From positions 170,840 through 234,839 of the forward strand of contig NZ_JADMKT010000075.1 in NCBI RefSeq assembly GCF_016786255.1: 64,000 bases of DNA, written 5' to 3'. A program made the translations under genes and the position numbers. Each line of letters starts with the position of its first letter. Position 1 is the first letter of the stretch. A model generated the notes under the pieces. It was not told where the DNA came from and made no database searches. It saw only the letters and a list, made by a program, of their open reading frames with translations. This DNA is from Robertkochia sediminum. GTDB lineage: Bacteria; Bacteroidota; Bacteroidia; Flavobacteriales; Flavobacteriaceae. Shown here piece by piece: positions 8,701-17,082 of this stretch.

Positions 8701-9105
8701 CTAGGCGTTATAAAAATCTCTCACCAGGGCTTTCACCTGATTATCGGTCATGCTGTCGGCCTTTTCGACCCCCTTCACCTTATCGGCAAGATCCTTTTTA
8801 TGATCCTTCAGGTAGCTGTTAAATTTGGCATTGGTATCGGCAGGACCAAAGATCACCAGCTGTTCGGCTTCTTTAAGCGCTTCGGCAAGGTTATCAAAAT
8901 ACCTTTTCATCTGGTGCTTTTCCCTTTCGGTGTATTTACTATCCTGAACCACGTCTTGTGGGCCCCACTTAGTCTTTGACCGTGACCCTCCCGTAGGATT
9001 GAACGCTTCGATCTCACTCTCGAGTACGTTCATTCGTTCTCCTGAGGCATCTGTTTCAATGATCAATGCCTTTTCCTTATCCATCCATACTCCTACATTC
9101 TTCAT
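8701..9105 (-). CDS. eRF1-domain-3-like (baeRF/host-attachment type) small protein
   Basis: A 134-residue protein beginning with a short beta strand set (NVGVWMDKEKALIIE) and ending in a compact alpha/beta domain with LVIFGPADTNAKFNSYL. This layout resembles the C-terminal release-factor (L30e-like) domain of bacterial proteins related to archaeo-eukaryotic release factor 1, often annotated as host attachment protein. The central stretch is highly charged and probably helical. It is the gene just upstream of the ATP-cone endonuclease (17-base gap) and downstream of the Usp genes. The assignment is by pattern only; ribosome association is an inference. Confidence 0.55.
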   Translation of the reverse strand: MKNVGVWMDKEKALIIETDASGERMNVLESEIEAFNPTGGSRSKTKWGPQDVVQDSKYTEREKHQMKRYFDNLAEALKEAEQLVIFGPADTNAKFNSYLKDHKKDLADKVKGVEKADSMTDNQVKALVRDFYNA

Positions 9106-9124
9106 AATCTCAAGGTTTAATTAA

Positions 9125-9970
9125 TTATTGATGATGCATTACAAACAGCGGTATTTTACTGTGGTAACCCAGATCCTTCAATACCGATTTTTTAAGCAGG
9201 CTCTTAAAGAAACTGTGCTTTCTGCTTATCAGGGCAAGAATATCGGTATTGGTACTCTCAATATATTCTGCAACCGCCTTATCGACCTTTTTATGGGCCA
9301 GGGTATACAGGGCGGGATCGTATTTACTCAGGTTTTCCTGCATACGATCGCGAAACTTCTTTTGTTTATCAGACAGGTGTACCTCTTCTGAAATATGGAT
9401 CATGGTGATCTCTGCATCGAACCGGTCGGCCATAGCCGTAAGCACATCCAATTGGGAGTGCACGGGCAGATCGGTATAGGTAGTTGCAAGAGCAATTTTT
9501 CTGGGCACCACTGCAGGCGATCTTTCCGGTATGGCCAGGATGGGCACCTGGGTAACCACTTCCATAACACGCACTGCATTACTCCCAAAAAAAAGCTCCT
9601 TGGCACCGGTAGCTCCCTGGGTTCCCATGGCCACCAGATACACCGGCTTTTGAGCGATCAGGAAATTGATGGCATCGGGAAGAAAATCGTATCGGGATAC
9701 GAGGTCATAGGTAAACCCCTCCTGCCTGTATTCCTCCTGCAGCTGTTCTCTTAACTTTTGAAGTTTCCCCATGGACATTTCGTGATACTCGTCCATAACA
9801 GCACTGTCTGCCCTTAACCCCATGGTTGCGGCAGAGGTGTACAGGTCGGCTCCAAAGGTATTGAGTAACACCCATTCTACCTGTTCTCCTGTAAAGATCT
9901 CATGACAATAACGAATGGCATGCAGGGCATTTTCCGAAAAATCTGTTGGTAATATAATACGATTCATCAT
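9125..9970 (-). CDS. Universal stress protein, tandem Usp domains (1)
   Basis: A 281-residue protein made of two Usp folds. The first begins MNRIILPTDFSENA and carries the ATP-binding signature GTQGATG followed by FFGSNAV. The second (from about residue 155, KIALATTYTDL) lacks the Gly-rich signature and shows SRKHSFFKSL instead, so it probably does not bind ATP in the same way. Usp proteins respond to starvation, oxygen limitation and oxidative stress. It is the last of three adjacent minus-strand Usp genes, 9 bases after the next copy. Confidence 0.9.
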   Translation of the reverse strand: MMNRIILPTDFSENALHAIRYCHEIFTGEQVEWVLLNTFGADLYTSAATMGLRADSAVMDEYHEMSMGKLQKLREQLQEEYRQEGFTYDLVSRYDFLPDAINFLIAQKPVYLVAMGTQGATGAKELFFGSNAVRVMEVVTQVPILAIPERSPAVVPRKIALATTYTDLPVHSQLDVLTAMADRFDAEITMIHISEEVHLSDKQKKFRDRMQENLSKYDPALYTLAHKKVDKAVAEYIESTNTDILALISRKHSFFKSLLKKSVLKDLGYHSKIPLFVMHHQ

Positions 9971-9979
9971 ACTCTAGAT

Positions 9980-10828
9980 TTAAAGTACCTCCGGCATCAC
10001 CAAAAAGGGAATGCTGGTTTTAAAAGCGATCTTTTTTACCACGGGCTCATTTAAAAGCTGATAGAGATTGCTGTGTTTATTTCTTATCATTGCCAACATA
10101 TTGGCATTACGGCTCTTACTGTAGTCTTCGATGATGTCGGCAAGAAAACCATCCATGGGCATCTGTTCTTCCTCGATCCTTATCCCGTCCATCAATTCCA
10201 TGAACACCTTGCGGTTGTACTCCTGGGTTTCGGTAAAAGGCTCCCCGTTATTCACATAAAGCACCACTACCCCCGAGTTGGTGAGTCGTGCCATGGCCAT
10301 TAACGGCCTGAGCTCTTCAGGCTCGAAATTCCTCCTGAAGTCATTCACGAAAAGGATATTCTTTACCGGCTGAAACTCAAAATCGGCAGGCACCAACAGG
10401 ATAGGACAATCCTTGAGGCGTTTGATCATATGCACCGCATTACTCCCCAGGAAGACCTCCTTGAGTCCGCTCGCCCCGGTGGTTGCCATCACCACCAGAT
10501 CGGCCTGTAATTCGCGAACACTATTCAGAACACCTGTGGGTAGCCCCCTGGCCGTAATGTAGCCCTTGTAGAGATGAGGGTCATTCTCATGCCTTTGTTT
10601 CAGCTTCTTTAACAACTCCTGCATTTCTTCCCTGGCTACCGATTCGGATTTTCGATATTCCTTGGTCTCCTTGTAATGCTTTCTGAGCGACGATAATCCC
10701 GATTTACTAAGCTCATAGGAATGAACTACCATAAAATGGCAGGGGTTATCATCGAAAAGCGCCGATGCATACTCTATAGCTCCAATGGAGACCTCTGAAT
10801 AATCTGTGGGTAATAAGATCTTGTTCAT
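9980..10828 (-). CDS. Universal stress protein, tandem Usp domains (2)
   Basis: A 282-residue two-domain Usp. The N-terminal domain starts NKILLPTDYSEVS and has the signature TGASGLKEVFLGSNAV. The C-terminal domain (from about residue 158, NILFVNDFRR) has lost the Gly-rich loop and keeps RNKHSNLYQLL. It is the middle gene of the three-gene Usp run, 15 bases from the upstream gene. Sequence divergence from its neighbours is large, so the run is an old duplication with probably distinct ligands. Confidence 0.9.
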   Translation of the reverse strand: MNKILLPTDYSEVSIGAIEYASALFDDNPCHFMVVHSYELSKSGLSSLRKHYKETKEYRKSESVAREEMQELLKKLKQRHENDPHLYKGYITARGLPTGVLNSVRELQADLVVMATTGASGLKEVFLGSNAVHMIKRLKDCPILLVPADFEFQPVKNILFVNDFRRNFEPEELRPLMAMARLTNSGVVVLYVNNGEPFTETQEYNRKVFMELMDGIRIEEEQMPMDGFLADIIEDYSKSRNANMLAMIRNKHSNLYQLLNEPVVKKIAFKTSIPFLVMPEVL

Positions 10829-10843
10829 CTGTGTTTCTTCTAT

Positions 10844-11680
10844 TTATTCCCGCAACACCAAGAATGGGATCTTCACTTCAAATCCGAGCGTATCCACATT
10901 TTGCCTCAACAACAGGCGTTCCAGGAAAGAATGTTTTCTATTCATCATAACCAGCAGGTCGTAAGAACCCTGATCGACCAGTTCCTTAATGGCCGTGGGC
11001 ATTACCCCGTCTTTAAGGTCCTTAAAATCATAGTTGATCTTGACAAGACGTTCGTGCAGCAGATACTTGTTGTGCTCCTGCTTAGGACTCAGGTCTCTTT
11101 GGTCTTCGACGTGTACTACATCGAGGTGGGCGTCAAAATCTTTCACCAGCGTGATAAGGGGTGCTAACTTTTCAGGCTCAGGAACCACCATAAAATCACT
11201 GGGGAAGAGCACACTTTTTGGCTTTTCATATTCATAGTCTCCGGGCACCACAATAAGTGGGGTATCCACCTTTCGCATCATGAATACGGCATTGGATCCA
11301 AAAAGGATCTTTTCGGCCCCGGTGGCTCCTTTGGTACCCATAATGATCAGGTCAACATCCATCTTTTCACACAATTCTTTAACCTCATCGGTGAGCAGGT
11401 TGAACGAATAGTGCTTGTGATAGGTGTGATTCGCATTTGGGAACTCGCTAACCACCCTTTCTTCGGTTGCATCGAGACCGCTAATGGTAGCTTGGATCAT
11501 GGCATCGTCTATACCGCTGTAAGCAGGACCTCCAATGGCGTAATCTACACGGTAAAAGGCCGGCACATAGGTATGAACGAAATAGAATTCGCACTGCTCA
11601 TCTGCAAAGAGCTGTACGGCATAGGCAATGGCATTCCAGGCATTGTCTGAGAAATCGGTTGGCAATACGATCCTTTTCAT
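10844..11680 (-). CDS. Universal stress protein, tandem Usp domains (3)
   Basis: A 278-residue two-domain Usp. The first half begins KRIVLPTDFSDNA and bears GTKGATGAEKILFGSNAV. The second half (SVLFPSDFMVVPEP onward) ends with MNRKHSFLERLLLRQNV in place of the nucleotide-binding loop. It is the first gene of the run that continues through the eRF1-like protein, the ATP-cone endonuclease and the beta-CASP nuclease, all in the same direction with gaps of 20 bases or less. A promoter would lie in 11681-11771; no clear consensus was found there. Confidence 0.9.
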   Translation of the reverse strand: MKRIVLPTDFSDNAWNAIAYAVQLFADEQCEFYFVHTYVPAFYRVDYAIGGPAYSGIDDAMIQATISGLDATEERVVSEFPNANHTYHKHYSFNLLTDEVKELCEKMDVDLIIMGTKGATGAEKILFGSNAVFMMRKVDTPLIVVPGDYEYEKPKSVLFPSDFMVVPEPEKLAPLITLVKDFDAHLDVVHVEDQRDLSPKQEHNKYLLHERLVKINYDFKDLKDGVMPTAIKELVDQGSYDLLVMMNRKHSFLERLLLRQNVDTLGFEVKIPFLVLRE

Positions 11681-11771
11681 CTTTTTATTGGTTTATGGTT
11701 TCTTTGAAGATAACACAATACACATTCAAAATCGATGATATTCGTCACTCAAATCCCTTTTGATCAGACGG

Positions 11772-12158
11772 TTAAAGCGAATCGATCGTAGCCCTGAGCA
11801 TCCCGGCAACCTCACCGGCGATCTCTCCAAGTGCCTCATTCCTTACCGAGGCCATAGAGGCGATGGGATCTACCGCCGACACCTCCACAACGCCCCCCTC
11901 CTTTTCCTGCACGATCACATTACAGGGCAGCATGGTTCCTATCTTATCTTCATGGGTAAGGGCCTTGTAGGCGAAGGTCGGATTACAGGCTCCGAGGATC
12001 CGGTATTTAGGCATATCGGCCCCGATCTTTTTCTTCATGGTTTCCTGAATATCGATCTCGGTCAAAACGCCGAATCCCTGTTCTTTCAATGCCTGAGTAA
12101 CTTTCGCAACAGCATCGTCAAAAGCGACTCCTTCAAGACTTGTACTGAAGTAATACAT
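11772..12158 (-). CDS. DUF302 domain protein
   Basis: A small soluble protein that is almost entirely one DUF302 domain (YYFSTSLEGVAFDDAVAKV at the start, then FGVLTEIDIQETMKKK and a central KYRILGACNPTFAYKAL). Cys75 in GACNP and the later LPCNVIV cysteine are the family's conserved positions. DUF302 proteins are small alpha/beta proteins of unknown activity, often found beside redox and stress genes, as here next to Usp and thioredoxin. The start is set at the ATG at 12158. Confidence 0.85.
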   Translation of the reverse strand: MYYFSTSLEGVAFDDAVAKVTQALKEQGFGVLTEIDIQETMKKKIGADMPKYRILGACNPTFAYKALTHEDKIGTMLPCNVIVQEKEGGVVEVSAVDPIASMASVRNEALGEIAGEVAGMLRATIDSL

Positions 12159-12333
12159 GAGCAAATGGGTTTAAACGATTCTTTCTTAAAGTTATGAAAT
12201 TCAAAACCAACTCCTTGTATACGAAGCCATTAAACCCGTCAAAAAATCGTTAAATAACGAAACTATACACCCTTTAATACTTTTAACTGAACCGTGTATT
12301 GATTACATTTACATCACTAAAAAAGAGGGAGTT

Positions 12334-12633
12334 ATGAAAAGTAGCTTTAGTGAGATCATAAAAGCCCCCCATCCGGTATTGGTAGACTTCTATGCCGATT
12401 GGTGCGGCCCATGTAAAATGCTGGCGCCCATTCTCAAGGAAGTAAAACAAGAGATGGGCGACAACATAAAGATCGTAAAGATCGATGTGGATAAGAACAC
12501 GGAACTCGCCGCCAAATACCAGGTACGCGGAGTTCCGACCATGATCCTTTTCAAAGATGGATCGCAGGTATGGCGGCAGTCGGGCGTTTTACCTAAACAA
12601 CAGCTCCTGCAGATCATTGATCAACATCGTTAA
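12334..12633 (+). CDS. trxA: Thioredoxin
   Basis: A 99-residue cytosolic thioredoxin that reduces protein disulfides. It has the classical active site WCGPC (Cys24, Cys27) and the cis-proline motif GVPTMILF. There is no signal peptide. A possible -7 box TACATTTA lies at 12304-12311. It ends 5 bases before the convergent Usp gene. Embedded in the stress island, it is likely an additional, stress-linked thioredoxin and not the main housekeeping copy, which is an inference from context. Confidence 0.93.
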   Translation: MKSSFSEIIKAPHPVLVDFYADWCGPCKMLAPILKEVKQEMGDNIKIVKIDVDKNTELAAKYQVRGVPTMILFKDGSQVWRQSGVLPKQQLLQIIDQHR

Positions 12634-12638
12634 TACGG

Positions 12639-13475
12639 TCAGATCTTAAAGGTAAGTACAGGCAATTCTGACCTGTTAGCCAGATCTTCACCGATACTTC
12701 CCATAAAGAAGTGAGAGAGTCCGCGACGGCCATGGGTAGGTATGGCAATAAGGTCGGCCCCTATCTTCTGGCTGAAATTATAGATCCCATTCTCAATGGT
12801 ATATCCGCTGTAATACGTTACCTTATCCATGTTTGAAAGGTCTCCTTCATCGGCTTCAGCAATAAAATCTTTGATCCGTTCCTCCATTTCTGGAGTATTC
12901 AGGAAGTTCTGATTCGGAAGGTTTACATAAAGCAGGTGCACCTCACTTTCGAACTTTTTAAACAAATGCATCGCCTTGCGATAGGCGTGAATGTTCTCCT
13001 TGTCGAAGTCACAGGCAAAAACCACCTTGTCCATCTTGAAATCCGGACGGTCTTTTTTGATCACCAATACCGGAAAATCTGATGTTCTTACCACCTTCTC
13101 GGTATTAGATCCCACAAAGAAATCGTTCACCATTCCTGTACCGTGAGATCCCATGACCACCAGGTCTATCCCTTTTTCGTGGGCCACGTTGTTCACCTCA
13201 GAAAAGATCTTGTAATTCTGAACCATTTCTTCTACTTCAATGCCTTGCATGAAATCCATACTGCGCAGCTCATCGAACCGCCGTTTTACGAGTTTCATGT
13301 AGTAAATGGCTTCGGCGCCCTCATTGGTCTCCTCACGACCAATAATGGTCTGAGAGATCCCAAGCATATGCAAAAGGTAAAGTTTTGCGTTATACTTGTT
13401 GGCTAACTTGGCAGCTACCTTCAGCGCGTGAAGGGAATTATCGGAAAAATCGGTAGGTACTAAAATTTTTTTCAT
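12639..13475 (-). CDS. Universal stress protein, both Usp domains intact (4)
   Basis: A two-domain Usp of 278 residues starting at MKKILVPTDFSDNS (13475). Both halves keep the ATP-binding signature: GSHGTGMVNDFFVGSN in the first and THGRRGLSHFFMGS in the second. This separates it from the three Usp genes at 9125-11680, whose second halves are degenerate. It is convergent with the thioredoxin gene and divergent from the exporter operon; the shared upstream region holds a 14-bp palindrome. Confidence 0.92.
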   Translation of the reverse strand: MKKILVPTDFSDNSLHALKVAAKLANKYNAKLYLLHMLGISQTIIGREETNEGAEAIYYMKLVKRRFDELRSMDFMQGIEVEEMVQNYKIFSEVNNVAHEKGIDLVVMGSHGTGMVNDFFVGSNTEKVVRTSDFPVLVIKKDRPDFKMDKVVFACDFDKENIHAYRKAMHLFKKFESEVHLLYVNLPNQNFLNTPEMEERIKDFIAEADEGDLSNMDKVTYYSGYTIENGIYNFSQKIGADLIAIPTHGRRGLSHFFMGSIGEDLANRSELPVLTFKI

Positions 13476-13532
13476 GATCAAGTTCAAATAATTGGTTTAG
13501 GACTAATTTAATCGTTATTAAGGGTTTAAGTT

Positions 13533-13546
13533 ATGATAATTATCAT
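13533..13546. promoter_or_regulatory. 14-bp perfect palindrome between usp and exporter operon
   Basis: ATGATAATTATCAT is a perfect palindrome in the 121-bp divergent region between a Usp gene and the ABC exporter operon. It resembles half-site cores of Fur-type operators (TGATAAT) but lacks the usual central base, so a regulator cannot be named. Confidence 0.35.
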
Positions 13547-13596
13547 TACCCACCTCCCCCTAATGCCTGTAATTTAAGGTTTTAAAGCCAATATCC

Positions 13597-14682
13597 ATGA
13601 AATACGGTGTAGCTTTTTTCTTAATCATACTGATCATTTTCTCCTGTAAGGATCAAAATGAAGGGATACTTCCGCGATCCGGCCCGATAACCGAATCGGT
13701 ATATGCAACCGTTACCATAAAACCAGACAGCCTTTACCAGGTCTATGCGGCCGTAGCCGGAATTTTGCAAGAGAACCTGGTACGGGAAGGTGATGCCGTG
13801 GCTAAAGGGCAACCCCTCTTCCAGATCGATAACAACACCCCCCTGCTGCAGGTGGAGAATGCCCGCCTTAACCTGGAACTGGCCAGAAAAAATCTTCAGG
13901 GCAAGAACAATGTGCTTCAGGAACTGAAAAATCAGATCGCTACCGCAAAACTGCAATACCACAACGATTCGCTTAATTACTTTCGCCAGAAGAACCTTTG
14001 GGAGCAAAATATAGGCAGTAAGAACGCCTACGATCAAAAAAAACTGGCCTATGAAGTAAGCAGGAATCGCCTTGCCCTGTTACAGCAGCAATACGAAAGA
14101 ACCGAAAGGGAGTTGGTCACCGGGTTACAACAGGCCGAGAACAACTACCAAACCTCCAGGATCACCAAAGACGAATACACGGTGAGCTCGGTCCTTCACG
14201 GAACGGTCTACGCCGTATACAAAGAACCCGGAGAACTCATCACCCAGCAAACCGCCCTGGGGGAAGTAGGCAGTAATAAGAATTTCATAATCGAGCTTAT
14301 GGTCGACGAAAAGGATATTGTCAAGGTGCAAGCAGGGCAGCAGGTGGTTATCGCTCTCGATGCCTACCAGGGGCAAACCTTTACGGCTACGGTCTATCGC
14401 ATACTCCCCGAAAAGAACGAACGCAACCAAAGTTTTATGGTTGAAGCACAATTCGTAGAAACGCCTCACAAATTATATTCAGGCCTGGCGGGAGAAGCAA
14501 ATATTATCACCGCCCAAAAAACCCAAGTACTCTCCATTCCCCGGTCGTACCTGGTTAACGATACCACCCTTAGAACCGAAGACGGATTGATCACCATACA
14601 AACAGGGCTTCAGAGTCTGGACCGCGTAGAGATCATATCCGGAATAGACCCTACGACCAAAGTTCTAAAACCGGGATCATGA
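13597..14682 (+). CDS. Periplasmic adaptor lipoprotein of an ABC exporter (HlyD/MacA family)
   Basis: A 361-residue membrane-fusion protein. A lipoprotein signal (IIFSC, Cys17) anchors it to a membrane. The biotinyl/lipoyl hairpin half (GDAVAKGQPLFQIDN) near residue 65 is followed by a long coiled coil (about 80-195), the second lipoyl half (HGTVYAVYKEPGELI) and a beta-barrel domain. It should link the FtsX-type permease to an outer-membrane channel. It overlaps the permease gene by 4 bases (ATGA), so the two are translationally coupled. The substrate is unknown. Confidence 0.88.
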   Translation: MKYGVAFFLIILIIFSCKDQNEGILPRSGPITESVYATVTIKPDSLYQVYAAVAGILQENLVREGDAVAKGQPLFQIDNNTPLLQVENARLNLELARKNLQGKNNVLQELKNQIATAKLQYHNDSLNYFRQKNLWEQNIGSKNAYDQKKLAYEVSRNRLALLQQQYERTERELVTGLQQAENNYQTSRITKDEYTVSSVLHGTVYAVYKEPGELITQQTALGEVGSNKNFIIELMVDEKDIVKVQAGQQVVIALDAYQGQTFTATVYRILPEKNERNQSFMVEAQFVETPHKLYSGLAGEANIITAQKTQVLSIPRSYLVNDTTLRTEDGLITIQTGLQSLDRVEIISGIDPTTKVLKPGS

Positions 14683-15941
14683 TCAACTGGAAAGTCATAT
14701 TAGGCATCGCCAGGAAGCACCTGCTATCCAAACTGAAAAGTACGGTTACTGCTACCCTGGGCGTTACCTTTGGAATTATGGCCTATATCACCCTGGTGAG
14801 TTTTATGACCGGCCTCAACCAGATGCTCGACGACCTGATCCTGAATCAGACACCCCACGTTCACCTTTACAATGAGATACGTCCCAGCGATGAACAACCC
14901 ATTGCCCTAAACAAAACCTTTAGTCCCGGGGAACATATTATTCACAACATCAAACCCAAATACGAAGACCGCAAGATCTACAATGGCCTACCGTTACTCA
15001 ACTATCTTAAAACACTTCCGGAAGTCAAGGGAGCCACTCCCAGGCTGGGAGCACAGATCTTTTACCTCTCAGGATCTATAGAGCTTGGAGGCACCCTTAC
15101 CGGGATCGACATACAGGAAGAGGTGCGCCTGTCGAGCTTTGGCGATTATATCGTATCAGGCACTCCCGATGCCCTCAAGAATACCGAGAACGGCATCCTT
15201 CTGGGGGCCGGATTGGCCAAAAAGATGTCCCTCTCACCCGGTGACCGCCTCCAGATAAGCACGGTCAAGGGAGACGTATACCCCCTGAAGGTTGTTGGGT
15301 ACTACCAGAGTGGTATTGCCGATATCGATAATATCCAGAGCTATGTGAACCTGAAAACCGCCCAGCGCATTCTGGGAGAGAACAACAATTACATCACCGA
15401 TATCAACGTTAAGCTCTACGACCTCGCAAAAGCCCCTGCCATGGCTGCAGATATCGAAAGGCTTTTTGATGTGGAGGCCAGAGATATTCAGGAAGCCAAT
15501 GCACAATTTGAAACGGGGACTTCCATAAGAAACCTGATCACCTATGCCGTATCCATCACCCTGCTTATCGTTGCCGGCTTCGGGATCTACAATATCCTGA
15601 ACATGCTCATTTACGAAAAGATGAACGACATTGCCATCTTAAAGGCCATCGGATTTACAGGGAAGGACGTACAAATGATCTTTATGAGCCAGGCAATGAT
15701 CATAGGTTTCATTGGCGGGGTTAGCGGACTCCTCATCGGATGGATATTTTCTTTACTCATCGATCAGGTGCCATTCAATACCGAAGCCCTGCCCACCATA
15801 ACCACCTACCCCATCAATTTTAACCCCTGGTACTATGCTATCGGGATCACCTTTGCCCTGGTATCGACCTTTGTTGCGGGATACCTGCCGGCGAAGAAGG
15901 CCAAAAAGATCGATGCCGTACAGATCATCAGAGGAAATTAA
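14679..15941 (+). CDS. ABC transporter permease, MacB/FtsX family
   Basis: A 420-residue permease with one N-terminal transmembrane helix, a large periplasmic domain (about 45-270) and three C-terminal helices (around 285-310, 335-360 and 385-405) closing with AGYLPAKKAKKIDAVQIIRG, the typical FtsX end. Such permeases work as mechanotransmission devices, moving lipoproteins, peptides or drugs out of the periplasm. It is the second gene of a three-gene operon (adaptor, permease, ATPase). Confidence 0.9.
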   Translation: MINWKVILGIARKHLLSKLKSTVTATLGVTFGIMAYITLVSFMTGLNQMLDDLILNQTPHVHLYNEIRPSDEQPIALNKTFSPGEHIIHNIKPKYEDRKIYNGLPLLNYLKTLPEVKGATPRLGAQIFYLSGSIELGGTLTGIDIQEEVRLSSFGDYIVSGTPDALKNTENGILLGAGLAKKMSLSPGDRLQISTVKGDVYPLKVVGYYQSGIADIDNIQSYVNLKTAQRILGENNNYITDINVKLYDLAKAPAMAADIERLFDVEARDIQEANAQFETGTSIRNLITYAVSITLLIVAGFGIYNILNMLIYEKMNDIAILKAIGFTGKDVQMIFMSQAMIIGFIGGVSGLLIGWIFSLLIDQVPFNTEALPTITTYPINFNPWYYAIGITFALVSTFVAGYLPAKKAKKIDAVQIIRGN

Positions 15942-15947
15942 ACAGCC

Positions 15948-16625
15948 ATGGAACACGTTCTGAAGACACATAAGGTAAACAAACACTTCCGGAAACCGGT
16001 AGACTTCCACGTGCTTAAAGATATCGATATCTCAGTGCAAAAAGGGGAATTCGTTAGTATCATGGGGAAATCGGGATGTGGTAAAAGTACCTTGCTGTAT
16101 ATTCTCTCGACCATGGACACCGACTACGAGGGAGACCTCTACCTGAACGGAGAAAATATTTCGGGATTACCGGCAGAACGACTGGCCTTTATACGCAATA
16201 AACATATTGGCTTTGTATTTCAGTTTCACTACCTCCTCGGAGAATTCACAGTGCTTGAAAACGTCATGCTACCTGCACAAAAGCTGGGAGAACGCACCCA
16301 TGATGAGATCGTAGCCAGAGCCATGGAGATCCTCGAAATGCTTCATATCGCCCATCTGGCCCCAAAACTTGCGCGGCGTATCTCGGGGGGAGAAAAACAG
16401 CGGGTGGCCATTGCCAGGGCACTTATCAACGATCCCGACATCCTTATGGGAGATGAACCTACGGGAAACCTCGACAGCCATAATTCGGCCAATGTACTAC
16501 AGATCTTTAAAAGACTTAAAAAGGAAAAAGGACTCTCCCTGCTTATTGTTACCCACGATGAAGATTTTGCCCGTCAGACAGATCGCACTATCCATATGGA
16601 AGACGGTAAAATTGCGCAACAATGA
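15948..16625 (+). CDS. ABC transporter ATP-binding protein, LolD/MacB type
   Basis: A 225-residue ATPase. Walker A is GKSGCGKST (residues 40-48), the signature is ISGGEKQRVAIARAL, Walker B is ILMGDEPTGNLD and the switch histidine is in VTHDEDFA. It powers the permease encoded 6 bases upstream. The stand-alone ATPase with a separate permease resembles LolCDE- and Spr-type systems more than fused MacB. Confidence 0.93.
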   Translation: MEHVLKTHKVNKHFRKPVDFHVLKDIDISVQKGEFVSIMGKSGCGKSTLLYILSTMDTDYEGDLYLNGENISGLPAERLAFIRNKHIGFVFQFHYLLGEFTVLENVMLPAQKLGERTHDEIVARAMEILEMLHIAHLAPKLARRISGGEKQRVAIARALINDPDILMGDEPTGNLDSHNSANVLQIFKRLKKEKGLSLLIVTHDEDFARQTDRTIHMEDGKIAQQ

Positions 16626-16685
16626 CAAACATCATTACATAATTAGCTGACCTTCTTTACCTTAACTGAATAAAACCACAAAACG

Positions 16686-17069
16686 ATGGATACTTTAGTG
16701 ACCAATGCCAACCTGCATTTCGAGCATAAGAGTTGGCTCAACGAAATAGCATTCTGGATGGACGAGATCAGGTCCTTCCAAAACAGGATGGAAGAGATCG
16801 AAGAGCGGTGGACCGACAATATGGTGTTGGCCGAGTTAGGGCAGTTTCAAAACCAGATGATCATTCACAAGAATCGCATCGAAAAGCTCAGGGAAGAGAT
16901 CGAAGCCCATGAACATTCGATCGCAGAGACCATTGATAAGGTAAATGAAGCTGTAGACCGGATAGGCTTTCGCTACCATCTGGATATGCGGGAAAAAATA
17001 GAAACGGAACGGGTCATGTTTCACGACCTGAAGAAGCGTTTCTTTTCGTTTTTATCCAAGTACATGTAA
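16686..17069 (+). CDS. Small coiled-coil protein of unknown function
   Basis: A 127-residue, highly charged, helical protein with no signal peptide. Heptad patterns run from about residue 15 to 120 (SWLNEIAFWMDEIRSF at the start, a FFSFLSKYM end). The N-terminal pattern W-L-N-E-I-x-F resembles that of the protein at 19127-19570 (QWISELEF), so the two may be distant paralogues. It sits 60 bases after the exporter ATPase and 13 bases before the LOG-family gene, within the stress island. Function unknown. Confidence 0.6.
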   Translation: MDTLVTNANLHFEHKSWLNEIAFWMDEIRSFQNRMEEIEERWTDNMVLAELGQFQNQMIIHKNRIEKLREEIEAHEHSIAETIDKVNEAVDRIGFRYHLDMREKIETERVMFHDLKKRFFSFLSKYM

Positions 17070-17082
17070 CCCGGATAAAACG

